Counted from the first letter of the stretch, positions 7,746 through 16,859 are shown. The stretch: DNA of 64,000 nucleotides from Actinoalloteichus fjordicus (GCF_001941625.1 NZ_CP016076.1:5440001-5504000), one strand, 5' to 3'. Notes: generated from the letters alone by a model not told the origin. A program made the numbers and translations.

Positions 7746-8981
7746 ATGTTCGGAGAAGCGTGGATTCGCGGGCCGGTCAGCCTCGGTGGCGAACGGTGGC
7801 TGACCCGCAGCGGCTGCAAGCAGGTCCTGGTGCTGGTCCCGACGCTGGTCGCGGGTGTCCGGCTGCTGGACGTCCTGCCGCTGCTGGAGACCGATCACCG
7901 GATTCAACTGTTCATGACCGCCTCGGGCGACAGTCAGGTCTGGCCGGGTGCCAGGGATTTCGCCGACGCGCAGGGCTTCGTGCGGCTGCCGTGGCAGCAG
8001 GCGACGCAGACCCGGTTCGATCTGGTCCTCGCGGCGACCCGAGAGGATCTGGAACACGTCAAGGGACCCGTCTTGGCACTGCCGCACGGCGCGAGCCTGC
8101 TGAAGTCCCGACTGCGTCCGGCCGATCCCGGCCGGGGCTACCATCCGGAACACGGGCTGTCCCGCCAGTATCTGACCTACAACGGCAGACTGCTCCAGGC
8201 CGGACTCGCCCTCACCCATGACGACGAACTCGACGCCTTGGCCGAGGCCTGCCCCGAGGCGCTGCCCACGGCGGTGGTCGCAGGCGATCTGTGCTTCGAC
8301 CGGCTGCGGGCCTCGCTGCCGTTCCGCGAGGAGTACCGGCGGGCGTTCGGTGCACAGGACGGTCGCACGCTCGTGGTCGTCAGCTCGACCTGGACCGAGC
8401 AGTCCGGATTCGGCGAACATGCCGAGTTGTTTCATCGGGTGGCCGCCGGGCTGCCCCGCGACGAATTCCTCGTGGTGGGTGTGCTGCATCCGAACACCTG
8501 GACGCAGCACGGCCGCAGTCAGGTGCGGGCCTGGCTCGGTGACGCGCTGGACGCGGGGCTCGTGCTGCTGCCGCCGGAGCGCGGGTGGCACGCGGCGTTG
8601 ATCGCGGCGGACTGTGTGATCGGCGATCACGGCTCGGTGACCGTCTACGGGGCCGCCCTTGATCGACCAGTGCTGCTCGCGGCCTGCCCGGAGTTTCAGC
8701 TCAGGCCCGACGGCCTCGCCGCGTCCGTCGCGAGACGAGCCGGGCGACTGCGGCTCGACGGCCCGATTCGCGACCAGGTAGAGCAGGCGATCCGAACACA
8801 TCCGGCGGGACAGGCGGGCAGCCTCGCGGCTCAGGTGACCTCACGCCCCGACCAGGCAGGCGGCATCCTGCGTCAGATGATGTACCGGCTGCTGGGCCTC
8901 GACGAGCCCGTCAGGGGTGTCCCCGTCTCGCCGGTGCCCCTACCCGATCCGCTGCCGCAGGATGGGAGCATTCCGCGATGA
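7746..8981 (+). CDS. GT-B-like protein related to CDP-glycerol glycerophosphotransferases, function unknown
   Basis: A cytoplasmic protein of 411 residues. ATG 7746 follows GGAGGAAAGGGA. The first half has Rossmann-like segments (Q-V-L-V-L-V-P-T-L-V-A-G-V-R-L-L-D-V-L-P-L). The second half resembles the nucleotide-sugar side of GT-B enzymes of the CDP-glycerol glycerophosphotransferase type: V-V-V-S-S-T-W-T-E-Q, V-V-G-V-L-H-P-N-T-W and V-I-G-D-H-G-S-V-T-V-Y-G-A-A-L-D-R-P-V-L-L-A, with the conserved D-H-G-S. There is no signal peptide. It overlaps the next gene (ATGA) and lies downstream of the candidate SARP operator. The substrate cannot be read from the sequence; a binding rather than catalytic role is possible. 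Confidence 0.6.
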   Translation: MFGEAWIRGPVSLGGERWLTRSGCKQVLVLVPTLVAGVRLLDVLPLLETDHRIQLFMTASGDSQVWPGARDFADAQGFVRLPWQQATQTRFDLVLAATREDLEHVKGPVLALPHGASLLKSRLRPADPGRGYHPEHGLSRQYLTYNGRLLQAGLALTHDDELDALAEACPEALPTAVVAGDLCFDRLRASLPFREEYRRAFGAQDGRTLVVVSSTWTEQSGFGEHAELFHRVAAGLPRDEFLVVGVLHPNTWTQHGRSQVRAWLGDALDAGLVLLPPERGWHAALIAADCVIGDHGSVTVYGAALDRPVLLAACPEFQLRPDGLAASVARRAGRLRLDGPIRDQVEQAIRTHPAGQAGSLAAQVTSRPDQAGGILRQMMYRLLGLDEPVRGVPVSPVPLPDPLPQDGSIPR

Positions 8982-9505
8982 CCGGACTACCGGATCACCC
9001 GGCGACTCGCCCGTCGAGACCGCCGCATGCCTCGGTGTCGGCCTGGCCGGTGCGAGCCGACGACCCCGACGAACCTGGCATCCACCTCGTTGGGTGCAGC
9101 ATCCCCGGAACGGCCGGTGTCCCGCCGCGTACCCGAGGCCGGTTCGTCGTCGGTGACCTCGACCACCTGACCGCACGGGGACGGCAGCTGGCAGACGTCC
9201 TCGTCGCGAATTCCGGCCAGGAGTCGACATCGCCGGAGCTGGCGGAGGAACTGCTCGCGAGCAGCGCGGCAGCGCTCGTCGTCGTCTCGCTCGATGGGCG
9301 GCGGGTCCAGCTCACGGCCCGCGATCGGCAGCGGGTCGTGGTGTCGGCCGACATCGGTTCGTCCACGCCTCGGCCGTGGGCGGCCATCGGCTATCCGTGG
9401 TTGCTCGCCGAGCATCCGCTGAGTGCACTCGCCTCGGCGCGGCTGGTGGTCCGCAGGAACGAGCAGGGCGAACCGGTGCGATTACGTGCCGAGCTCGGGT
9501 CCTGA
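8978..9505 (+). CDS. Unrecognised 175-residue partner of the GT-B-like protein
   Basis: The ATG at 8978 overlaps the stop of the upstream gene (ATGA), so the pair is translationally coupled. The N-terminal 45 residues are Pro/Arg-rich; from about residue 65 there is a regular alpha/beta pattern (G-R-F-V-V-G-D-L, A-A-A-L-V-V-V-S-L-D-G-R-R-V-Q-L, Q-R-V-V-V-S-A-D-I-G-S). I do not recognise a family. The end overlaps the converging STAND gene by 24 bases. The coupling implies a shared task with the 7746 gene. Confidence 0.65.
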   Translation: MTGLPDHPATRPSRPPHASVSAWPVRADDPDEPGIHLVGCSIPGTAGVPPRTRGRFVVGDLDHLTARGRQLADVLVANSGQESTSPELAEELLASSAAALVVVSLDGRRVQLTARDRQRVVVSADIGSSTPRPWAAIGYPWLLAEHPLSALASARLVVRRNEQGEPVRLRAELGS

Positions 9506-11671
9506 ACCAGGAAGCGCGCCTTCGCCATCGGGGGACCCGGTGGCGAAGGCCGCCTCGGCGGCGATGGCGGACAGCCGCTCGCGCACTGCGGCGGCGTCCT
9601 CGGGGTTCTCCTCCCCGAGCAACACCAGGGCACGCTGAAGATGCACACGGGCCTGGGGGAACTCATCACGACGGTGGTGGAGTTCCCCCAGGCCCCGATG
9701 CACCTCGGCGCGGACGAACACCGAACTGGTCTGGTCGACGGCCGCCAACGCGGCGGTCAGTTCGGCCTGAGCGGCCTCGAAGTCACCAGCCCTGGCGTGG
9801 GCATCACCGAGAACCACGGCGGCCCGCGTGGCATTCGGGACGTCGGACAAGCCGATCAGCACGAGTTTCGCCTTGGTCAGTTCGGTGATCGCCTCGTCAT
9901 AGCGGCCGAGGTCGAGAAGCACCCGGCCCAGCAGTCGACGACGCAAGGCCGCCCCGCGTTCGGTTCCCGACTCCGCCTGCTCCTCGATCGACAGCGCCCG
10001 CCGCAGCAGCCGCAGTGCCTCCTCGCCGTCGTGTCGCCGTCGGGCTGCCTCGCCGAGGTGAGCCAGCGCCGTGGACTGAATGGTCGGCGCGTCGAGTTCC
10101 TCGGCCAGCCGGAGCGCACGTCGAGCCTCCTCGACGACCTCGTCGAACCGGCCCGCGCGAGACAACGCGACCGTCAGCTGAACGAGCAGCCGCGCCTCGA
10201 CGAGCGGATCGCCGAGCCGCCGGGCGGCCGCAACCCCCTGTCGGTGGTTGTCGATCCACTCGCGGAATCGCCGGGTGTTGAGATACAGCCCCCACATGGC
10301 CTGGCTGAACTGCCAGGCCAGGTCGTCCCAGCCCCGCTCGATCGCCTGGCGCAGCGCCGAGGTCAGGTTGTCGTGCTCCACGAGCAGCCAGGCGAGCGCC
10401 TCCGTCGGGGAGGCGAACGCGGCGGGCTCCGGACGCACGGCATCGAACATCGGGCCCTCCGCCGGACGCAGCGGCATCAGGACCAGGTCGGCCCGCACCG
10501 CCGCGCGCAGATAGTGCTCGACGACGGCCCGCGCCGCGTCGGCACCCTCGTCGACAGCACACCGCGAGCGCGCATGCAGCCGCAGCAGGTCGTGGAAGCG
10601 GAGCCTGCCTTCGGCACGTTCCTCCAGCAGATTCGACTCCAGGAGCGTCTCCAGCAGTTCGTCCGTCTCGTCCTCGGACTCCCCCGCCGCAGCGGCCGCG
10701 GCGGCGAGGCCGAACTCGCGACCGGGATGCCACCCCAGCCTGCGATACAACCGCGCGGCATCGGACGGAAGACCGCCATAGGACAGATCGAAGATGCTCT
10801 CCACCGACACCGCCTCGGCGGACAGCCGCGTCAACCGACTCTCCTGGTCGTCGAGGTTGGTCACCACGCGACTGATCCGCAGCCTCGGCCGGGCGGCCAG
10901 TTGGGCGCCCGCGACCGACAAGGCCACCGGAAGACAGCCGCACTGCCGAGCCAGTCGAGACGTGGAGTCCCGCTCCGCCGCCGCCCGTTCCGAGCCGACG
11001 AAGCTGGCCAGCAGCTCGACCGCGCTCTCCTCGTCCAACGGGGACAGCGCGAGGAACCGGGCGCCGTCCATCCCCAGTCCGATGAGCCGGACCCTGCTGG
11101 TGACGACCACGATGGACTGGGCGGACGTCGGAAGCAGTGGCCGGACCTGTGCGGCGGTGCCCGCGTTGTCGAGCAGCACCGCCACGGCCTTGTCCGCGGT
11201 CATCGTCCGGAACAACGCCGTTCGCTCGGGCAGTTCGTCCGGGATCTGCTGGTCGGAGGCTCCCAGTGCCCGCAGAAAGGCGGCGAGAACCCGCTCGGGC
11301 AGGACCGCGTCGACGCCGAAGCCGCCGAGGTCGGCGTAGAGCTGCCCGTCCGGTGTCTCCTCGGTGATGCGCTGCAGCCATTGGGCGGCCAGCGTCGTCT
11401 TCCCGACGCCGCCCAGGCCGGACACGACGGTCAATGATCGACTGCTACTGTCGGATCGCATTCTGTCGAGCAGCCGAAGTTCCTCGGCCCGACCCGTGAA
11501 GCGGCTCGACCCGAACGGCATCTGCCGGGGAATCGCGACTCGATTCGGCCTTTCAGCGGTGTGCAGATGAATTCCGCCGTGTATCGGCCCGGCCTGCACT
11601 GCGGTGCCGAAGACGGCGCCGGAGAGGGCATTCGCCACGCCGATGCTCTGCTGCTCGGAATCCTCCTCCAT
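9482..11671 (-). CDS. STAND NTPase with NB-ARC and TPR repeats
   Basis: This 729-residue cytoplasmic protein opens with a short conserved-looking segment (N-A-L-S-G-A-V-F-G-T-A-V-Q-A-G-P-I-H-G-G-I-H-L-H, residues 14-37) that I know from the N termini of actinobacterial NLR-like proteins. An NB-ARC NTPase follows (about 50-330; P-loop VVSGLGGVGKTTLA, Walker B A-V-A-V-L-L-D-N-A, and V-V-V-T-S-R), then about ten TPR-like helical pairs to the end. It lacks a SARP DNA-binding domain, so a signalling or defence role is as likely as transcriptional control. It is encoded downstream of cas6e on the same strand, separated by 283 bases containing a hairpin, so it probably has its own promoter. Confidence 0.88.
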   Translation of the reverse strand: MEEDSEQQSIGVANALSGAVFGTAVQAGPIHGGIHLHTAERPNRVAIPRQMPFGSSRFTGRAEELRLLDRMRSDSSSRSLTVVSGLGGVGKTTLAAQWLQRITEETPDGQLYADLGGFGVDAVLPERVLAAFLRALGASDQQIPDELPERTALFRTMTADKAVAVLLDNAGTAAQVRPLLPTSAQSIVVVTSRVRLIGLGMDGARFLALSPLDEESAVELLASFVGSERAAAERDSTSRLARQCGCLPVALSVAGAQLAARPRLRISRVVTNLDDQESRLTRLSAEAVSVESIFDLSYGGLPSDAARLYRRLGWHPGREFGLAAAAAAAGESEDETDELLETLLESNLLEERAEGRLRFHDLLRLHARSRCAVDEGADAARAVVEHYLRAAVRADLVLMPLRPAEGPMFDAVRPEPAAFASPTEALAWLLVEHDNLTSALRQAIERGWDDLAWQFSQAMWGLYLNTRRFREWIDNHRQGVAAARRLGDPLVEARLLVQLTVALSRAGRFDEVVEEARRALRLAEELDAPTIQSTALAHLGEAARRRHDGEEALRLLRRALSIEEQAESGTERGAALRRRLLGRVLLDLGRYDEAITELTKAKLVLIGLSDVPNATRAAVVLGDAHARAGDFEAAQAELTAALAAVDQTSSVFVRAEVHRGLGELHHRRDEFPQARVHLQRALVLLGEENPEDAAAVRERLSAIAAEAAFATGSPDGEGALPGSGPELGT

Positions 11672-11905
11672 GACCCCCCAACCACCACCCGTGGGCCCGG
11701 CGGAACCCGCCTGCCCACCGTGCCGCAGCCACCCATCACCCGACCGTGGCTGCGCTGACGATCATAGTGATGAAATCCACGATGTCGTTGATACACGCGG
11801 GGGAACCGTCGATGCGATTGAGTTCTCCGGAAAACAAATGGGCGTCTTCGACGACGATTCGACATTGCCAAGCACGGTGGTAATCATGGTCGACGCGAAA
11901 CCGAG

Positions 11906-11939
11906 CGGTGCCGCCGGAACGTGTCGCCCGACGGCACCG
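11906..11939 (-). terminator. Hairpin after the locus 1 cas operon
   Basis: CGGTGCCG at 11906-11913 and CGGCACCG at 11932-11939 form a perfect 8-bp stem with an 18-base loop, 15 bases beyond the cas6e stop. There is no T run. It probably ends the cas transcript before the STAND gene. Confidence 0.5.
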
Positions 11940-11954
11940 GCGGAGTACCTCGGC

Positions 11955-12635
11955 TCACCCCGCCTCACGTGCGGGACCGAGGCTGATCAGCCCGCACCCG
12001 TAGGCCTTGGCCCGCCCGATCCCGGCGAGCACCGCGGCACGCAATGCCTCGACATCGGTCGGAACGAGGTGCCCGTCGAAGCGAACGGGCTCGATGGTGA
12101 TCGTGTTGCCGTCCGATCGACCGCGCAGGCCCGGCCGGGGCGCGGGCGCGACGTCCGCCTGGCCGTCGCGGCCCACCGGGAGCACGAAGCCGTGCTGCTC
12201 GCCCTTCCGCGCCAGCCACTCCACCTGCTTGGCGGGCAGCCGCTGCGGCACGGGCCTGCCGCGCCCCCGAGTCCCCGGTACGGAGCCGGGGGGATGAATC
12301 GCTCGCGTCGGATTGGCGACCAGCCGAAAACTGATCTTGCGCCCCGGGGCGATCAGCCGCAGGAACGGATCGAGCGAGCGGACGTCCGGCGGAGCGGTGA
12401 GGTAACCGGCGGGCAGCGCCGCCCATTTCGGCTCCAGCCTGCTCTGCACGAGCAGGACGAAGCCGCGCTCGTGCTCGTCGAGCCGCCACAGCGCCCCGCA
12501 GTGTGCCCGCGCGGTCCGCTTCGCGTCGAGGTCGGGGAAGGCCGACATCACGGTGCGGTGCATCTGATGGACGTCGGCGTAGTCCAGGCGGAAGTTCCGC
12601 GAGGTCACGTCGACGGTGAGTCGGCTCAGGAACAC
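11955..12635 (-). CDS. cas6e: CRISPR RNA endoribonuclease Cas6e, locus 1
   Basis: This 226-residue protein cleaves type I-E repeat RNA and stays on the 3-prime hairpin as part of Cascade. The family pattern is clear: N-terminal ferredoxin fold with Y-A-D-V-H-Q-M-H-R-T-V-M-S-A-F (residues 20-34, containing the candidate catalytic His), the middle segment F-R-L-V-A-N-P-T, and a C-terminal glycine-rich loop A-G-I-G-R-A-K-A-Y-G-C-G-L-I-S-L. It overlaps cas5e by 10 bases. It is the last cas gene on this strand; cas1 and cas2, which usually follow, are absent and no array is visible nearby. Its RNA substrate must therefore come from elsewhere. Confidence 0.95.
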   Translation of the reverse strand: MFLSRLTVDVTSRNFRLDYADVHQMHRTVMSAFPDLDAKRTARAHCGALWRLDEHERGFVLLVQSRLEPKWAALPAGYLTAPPDVRSLDPFLRLIAPGRKISFRLVANPTRAIHPPGSVPGTRGRGRPVPQRLPAKQVEWLARKGEQHGFVLPVGRDGQADVAPAPRPGLRGRSDGNTITIEPVRFDGHLVPTDVEALRAAVLAGIGRAKAYGCGLISLGPAREAG

Positions 12636-13399
12636 GAGCGGTCTCCCGGCGAGATCATGGCTGGGGTGAGCGGGATGTCGAGGGTCTTGAATGATCGGCT
12701 GGCGAAGCGTCGATCGCCTCGCGCGAAGGACAGCGGATGGTCGGATCGAATCTCGGCTCGCTCGTCGGTGGCGTCGCAGTCGATGACGGCGCGGAGTGGG
12801 CGGGGCGCATCCTCGCCACGGGGTCGACCGTCGAGCCGATGTGGACTGTCATCGGCCTCCAGCCAGGGGTGCGTCATGAGGACGGTGCGGAGCGGCAGGT
12901 CGGACAGGCCCCATCCGGAGGGGTGGTCCCGTCGGTCCGCAGGCTCCGACGCGTGCAGCAGCGGCCGTGCGGGCACGAATGCCTTCCGGCCGAAGTACAG
13001 GGGCCACGCCGGTGCCCGCAGGCCTGCCTCCGCCCGCCGCAGCAGCGCCTCCTGGTCGGCCCCCTCGGCTTCGAGCACGACGAGGAAGACCGCGTCCGAG
13101 AGGTAGTAGCGGTGACTGATCACGGTGCGATGTCCGAGGCCCTCGGTGTTGGGCACGTTCTGCGCGGTGTGGAAGTCACGCTCCACGAGACCTTCCCGGT
13201 CGACGCGGACGCCGAGACTCAGCTCGGCGAGCGCGGTGATCTTCTCGGTGTCCTCCCGAGGAACACCCATGGCTGCGGCGAGGACACCGACGACGCCGGA
13301 CTTCGTCGGCTCCCGAGCGGTATCCCGATGGATGTGCTGGGACCGGGCACCCCACGACTGCATCGGCGCGTCGAAACACAGGGCGAGCGACAGACTCAC
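12626..13399 (-). CDS. cas5e: Cascade subunit Cas5e, locus 1
   Basis: A 257-residue RAMP protein that caps the 5-prime handle of crRNA in Cascade. The start is GTG 13399, overlapping the cas7e stop as GTGA; the much longer open frame upstream is a shadow of cas7e. The N terminus reads S-L-S-L-A-L-C-F-D-A-P-M-Q-S-W-G, the classic Cas5 beginning, followed by R-E-P-T-K-S-G-V-V-G-V-L-A-A-A-M-G and R-Y-Y-L-S-D-A-V-F-L-V-V-L. Length is normal for the family. Confidence 0.95.
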   Translation of the reverse strand: MSLSLALCFDAPMQSWGARSQHIHRDTAREPTKSGVVGVLAAAMGVPREDTEKITALAELSLGVRVDREGLVERDFHTAQNVPNTEGLGHRTVISHRYYLSDAVFLVVLEAEGADQEALLRRAEAGLRAPAWPLYFGRKAFVPARPLLHASEPADRRDHPSGWGLSDLPLRTVLMTHPWLEADDSPHRLDGRPRGEDAPRPLRAVIDCDATDERAEIRSDHPLSFARGDRRFASRSFKTLDIPLTPAMISPGDRSCS

Positions 13400-14598
13400 G
13401 GCACCGAGACCCCGGTGCCGACGCTCGCCGACGCGAGGACGCGACCTGCGAAGTCGTCGAGACTGGACACGACGTCTTCCTGGTCGACGTGGGTGAGGGT
13501 GCCCGCGACGGCGGCCGCGGTGACGGACCGGATTCCGGCGCTGCCGTAGAACCGCCGCAGCGAGTCGAAGTGCTGTGTCATCCGGTCCGTCGAGTCGGCC
13601 ATGACGTCGAGGCTGTCGACCGGCTTGAGGAAGGCGTTCGCCAGATTCCAGGACCCGTTGTCCCGCACCACGCCGAGGAGGGTGTGCGGCATGGTCAGCG
13701 CCGCCATCGAGTTCTGCTTCCCACTGGGACGGGCATGCACGAAGGAGTACAGCCAGGCCTTCGCGGTCCGCGCGACCAGGTCTTCGACGCCGTCGAGGTT
13801 CCTGTCGAGCTGGTGGAGATCGACGTTGGCGTAGCGGTAGTAGCAGGCGGAGTTGAAATCGACGGTGCCGATCATGTCCGCACCCGAGGCGTCGTCCGGC
13901 TTGGCATCGTCGACGGCCGTGTAGTAGTCGAACTCGGTGGCCACCGCGTGGGTGGAGATGGCGTGCGCCACCTGCGAGGCTGCATCGACGTTGAAGCCCT
14001 TGTTGTCGGCGATCATGCGCCCGAAGAGTGCGACGTCGGCGACACGCCGCGCGTCCAGGATTCGTGCCGCCTCGGCCAGGACCTCCTTCGAAGGCTTCGA
14101 CTTCGCTGCCTTCTCGCTCGCCTTGGCCGATGCCTTCGCACCGTCCTTCTTCTCGGCGGCCTTCGCGGCGGCGGCGAGCTTCTTGGCCGCCCTGGCGGAG
14201 AGGTCGGTCCACTTCGCGATGCAGTAGTCGACCAGGAAGGTGGTCGCGCCCCGACCGACGAACAGCAGATACTCGGTGAGCCGAGTGTTGCGATCGACGT
14301 GGAAGCCCAGCTCGGCCAAGCCCTCCTCGACGACGAGCCGAGTGTGCTCCTCCTCGCCCAGCCCCTTATCGGCGAGGATCACGGCAGCCTGATGCAGCAG
14401 CCGTTTGGTACGCACCCCGGTCTCGTCCTCGCTCAGGCCGTGCAGCGTGAAGAGTTGGCGGGCAGAGCGCTTGAGACACTGGCTGGAGATCCGGCCGCGC
14501 ACGGCACCGCCGAAAGTGGCTGTCTTGGGCTGGCCGACGTCGTCCCGGTTGAGATTGCTCACCGGGAACGACTGGAGCAGGTGCAGCTCGATGATCAT
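13396..14598 (-). CDS. cas7e: Cascade backbone subunit Cas7e (Cse4), locus 1
   Basis: A 400-residue protein forming the crRNA-binding backbone of Cascade. It begins M-I-I-E-L-H-L-L-Q-S-F-P-V-S-N-L-N-R-D-D with F-G-G-A-V-R-G-R-I-S-S-Q-C-L-K-R-S, typical of Cas7e, and contains A-L-F-G-R-M and the conserved Y-Y-R-Y-A segment. Residues of about 136-175 form an Ala/Lys-rich stretch that is probably a disordered or helical insertion in the thumb region. The ATG at 14598 lies directly after the cse2 stop. It shares the family pattern with locus 2 Cas7e but differs widely outside the conserved motifs, so the two operons are not a recent duplication. Confidence 0.96.
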   Translation of the reverse strand: MIIELHLLQSFPVSNLNRDDVGQPKTATFGGAVRGRISSQCLKRSARQLFTLHGLSEDETGVRTKRLLHQAAVILADKGLGEEEHTRLVVEEGLAELGFHVDRNTRLTEYLLFVGRGATTFLVDYCIAKWTDLSARAAKKLAAAAKAAEKKDGAKASAKASEKAAKSKPSKEVLAEAARILDARRVADVALFGRMIADNKGFNVDAASQVAHAISTHAVATEFDYYTAVDDAKPDDASGADMIGTVDFNSACYYRYANVDLHQLDRNLDGVEDLVARTAKAWLYSFVHARPSGKQNSMAALTMPHTLLGVVRDNGSWNLANAFLKPVDSLDVMADSTDRMTQHFDSLRRFYGSAGIRSVTAAAVAGTLTHVDQEDVVSSLDDFAGRVLASASVGTGVSVP

Positions 14599-15234
14599 TC
14601 AGTTCTCCGTGTCGTTCGTGTTGTTCACGTGCGCTGATTCCTCGGAGTCGTCTGCGGAGTCATCACCTGTCGCAGGCACGACCGCTGCGTGGCGTGGCTT
14701 GTGGAAGTCCCTCGCCCAGGCGAGACGGACGCGCCGCTTCTGTTCCTCGGCGGCCCCTGCATCAAGCAGGACGGCGACGTCGTCCAACAATCGCCCGTAG
14801 TCGAGCGCGATCTGCTTGCTCTTCAACAGTCGAACGGCCTGCCGCAGATAGTGGGGAAGGTTCCGACGATCGACCGCGAGCAACTGCTCGAACCGTCGAT
14901 CGATCATGCCTTGGCCATCACCCTTGAGGTCTCGCATGGCGATACCGAGAGTGCGACCTGATGCCCGCGCCTGCGGGTGGATGCCGAACAGACCTGCCGT
15001 CAACAGCCAGGCATCCTGTTCCCCCGGCGCAGGCTCGGCGCCGAACACCAGGTCATAGGCGGCCGACGCCTGATGTGGACTCACCAGGCTTCGCCGGAGC
15101 GCTGCCAACACCCTGCGCGCATCCGCGACCCGGTGCGCATTGGTCGAGTTCAGCCCGGAGTGCAGCCGATACAACGAGGCCACGAACACATCCCGATTCC
15201 GGGGCGGCCGTACGGCGATCGATTCCGTCGTCAC
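14599..15234 (-). CDS. cse2: Cascade small subunit Cse2 (Cas11e), locus 1
   Basis: This helical protein of 211 residues contacts the displaced target strand in Cascade. Typical features are L-Y-R-L-H-S-G-L-N-S-T-N-A-H-R-V-A-D-A-R near the N terminus, A-Y-D-L-V-F-G, L-T-A-G-L-F-G-I-H-P and F-E-Q-L-L-A-V-D-R-R-N-L-P-H-Y-L-R-Q-A-V-R-L-L. The last 25 residues are acidic and probably disordered. The ATG at 15234 overlaps the cse1 stop (ATGA). Length is normal, in contrast to the enlarged Cse2 of locus 2. Confidence 0.93.
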   Translation of the reverse strand: MTTESIAVRPPRNRDVFVASLYRLHSGLNSTNAHRVADARRVLAALRRSLVSPHQASAAYDLVFGAEPAPGEQDAWLLTAGLFGIHPQARASGRTLGIAMRDLKGDGQGMIDRRFEQLLAVDRRNLPHYLRQAVRLLKSKQIALDYGRLLDDVAVLLDAGAAEEQKRRVRLAWARDFHKPRHAAVVPATGDDSADDSEESAHVNNTNDTEN

Positions 15235-16859
15235 ATCATCTCTCCATCTTCCGGGCGCAGAAACCGGCTCACCTCGATGCGATGGAGCGCGAGCCGCTCG
15301 TCGAGCTTGTGGCGGAAGGTGCCGTCATGCTTTCCCGCCATCGACAACTCTCGAGCGCCGAGCCGAGCGGCGCCGTACACCCACCGATCGGCCGCCGCGT
15401 GGGCGATCTGAGCAACCGCACCACGCCAGGCCTCCACGGCGGTGTGCTCCCGTTCGCCCGTCACGAAGGCCACTGCCTTGCCCAACGCGACGATGAACGT
15501 GTGGAACGGGCCGGTGAGGTGCGGCCAGTAGGACAGCTCTAGTTCCGGTGGCGGCGTCGCCTTGAACTCCTCGCGGTAGCCCTTGTCCAGACGCCGCAAC
15601 AGGAAGCCCACATCGTCGGCGAGCCGACAGGAGTAGCCGATCACGTCGCCCATCCGGGCGCTCCCGACACCGGCCCGCAGCAGCGCGACCGGGGCAGGCA
15701 CCGACTCCTCCTGCCAGAACTGCACCACGGCGGCCTTGCTGTCGAGCTGTTGGCCGTAGACCCGCAGCGTGTACACGGCGTCATCAGGCAGAAGACCGGA
15801 ATCGGTGCGATCGGCGATGGCATCGAGGGCCGCAGGCCGCCGCCGATCACTCTGGTCGATGCTGCTTCGCTGGTCACTGGGCAACAGCAGTTCCTCCGCA
15901 TGTCGCCAGACGCCCCGCTGTTCCTCCAGCTTGACCGGCCGAAGCTCGAACCGCCCTCGCTTGGTGCCGCGCATGATCGGCCGCCGGAACGCGGCCATTC
16001 GCTCGTCCTGCTGATCCGCAGAAGCGGATCGGAGCCGCGTCCCCGGCGTGATCACGACACCGTCGACCATCGGCGTCTCGGCACTGTCACCGGTACTCAG
16101 AAGCACGCGCCTGGCAGGCCATGTGAGGACGTCGGTCCAGCCCCGTGGGTGGCGTTCGTCCGGCCTCGGCTGCGCCGAGCCGGGGTCCTCCCAGTTCGGA
16201 CAGTCGTCGGCGTAGGTCAGGGGCGGTTCGCCTGCCAGGGGGTCGTAGCAGAGGAGATTGAGCAGCACCGTCTCCTTCAGGGTCGCGCCCTCGACCAGGA
16301 CACAGCCGAAGTTGTTGGCAGGCGCACGTTCCGAGGCCCTCGCCGCACCGGCGAAGGCAGCCGTCTTCAGCCCGCCGGGGTCATAGCACTGCAAGGTCAC
16401 CAGCCATCGCGCTGCCTCGGCGGGGGTCAGCCGCAGTCGATCCCCGGCGGTGGTGTGATCGAAGAGGGTCGCGTTGCTTCCGCTGGCCCGGAACGGGACC
16501 AGCCTGGCGATGCCCGACGGCTCCCGGGTCGCCAGGCTCCGACATTGCAGAAAGGGCCGGTCCGGGTGGAAGAGATCGAAACGCTCTCGGTCGTCCCGTA
16601 GATACCGCCGAACATCGTCGGTCCACAAGTCGCCCCGCCGCCAGAGCACGGCCCAGTCATCCTCGGTGGCAGGCCCGAGCGCGCGGTGCGCCAATGCGAG
16701 CACCATGCGGTGCAACGCAGCGGTCATCGTCGGTGTCTGGCCGACCAGTCGCCGCAGCTCCCCTGCCGAGGAGAACAGGGTCGCCAGACCGATCTCGTCG
16801 GTCTGGCCGCTGGTCGTCACGACCGGCAGCCACTTCTCGCTGATCAGATCGAAGACCAA
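15231..16859 (-). CDS. cse1: Cascade large subunit Cse1 (Cas8e), locus 1
   Basis: This 542-residue protein is the PAM-recognising large subunit of type I-E Cascade and the docking site for Cas3. It begins V-F-D-L-I-S-E-K-W-L-P-V, the usual Cse1 start, and shows R-F-D-L-F-H-P-D-R-P-F-L-Q, W-L-V-T-L-Q-C-Y-D-P-G-G, N-N-F-G-C-V-L-V-E-G and Y-A-D-D-C-P-N-W-E. The start codon is TTG with an AAGGAA ribosome binding site, which is unusual for the operon. It follows the detached Cas3 C-terminal ORF after 63 bases and overlaps cse2. Confidence 0.95.
   Translation of the reverse strand: MVFDLISEKWLPVVTTSGQTDEIGLATLFSSAGELRRLVGQTPTMTAALHRMVLALAHRALGPATEDDWAVLWRRGDLWTDDVRRYLRDDRERFDLFHPDRPFLQCRSLATREPSGIARLVPFRASGSNATLFDHTTAGDRLRLTPAEAARWLVTLQCYDPGGLKTAAFAGAARASERAPANNFGCVLVEGATLKETVLLNLLCYDPLAGEPPLTYADDCPNWEDPGSAQPRPDERHPRGWTDVLTWPARRVLLSTGDSAETPMVDGVVITPGTRLRSASADQQDERMAAFRRPIMRGTKRGRFELRPVKLEEQRGVWRHAEELLLPSDQRSSIDQSDRRRPAALDAIADRTDSGLLPDDAVYTLRVYGQQLDSKAAVVQFWQEESVPAPVALLRAGVGSARMGDVIGYSCRLADDVGFLLRRLDKGYREEFKATPPPELELSYWPHLTGPFHTFIVALGKAVAFVTGEREHTAVEAWRGAVAQIAHAAADRWVYGAARLGARELSMAGKHDGTFRHKLDERLALHRIEVSRFLRPEDGEMM

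Noticed and set aside
9641-11437. 598-residue plus-strand open frame
   Set aside because: It lies fully antisense to the STAND gene, which has clear P-loop and TPR motifs. Its composition (Arg, Gln, His, Gly-rich) is that of a shadow frame in G/C-rich DNA.
11950-11985. CCCCGC...GCGGGA sequence resembling a lone I-E repeat
   Set aside because: It is the coding end of cas6e (the G-P-A-R-E-A-G tail) and there is no second copy about 61 bases away.
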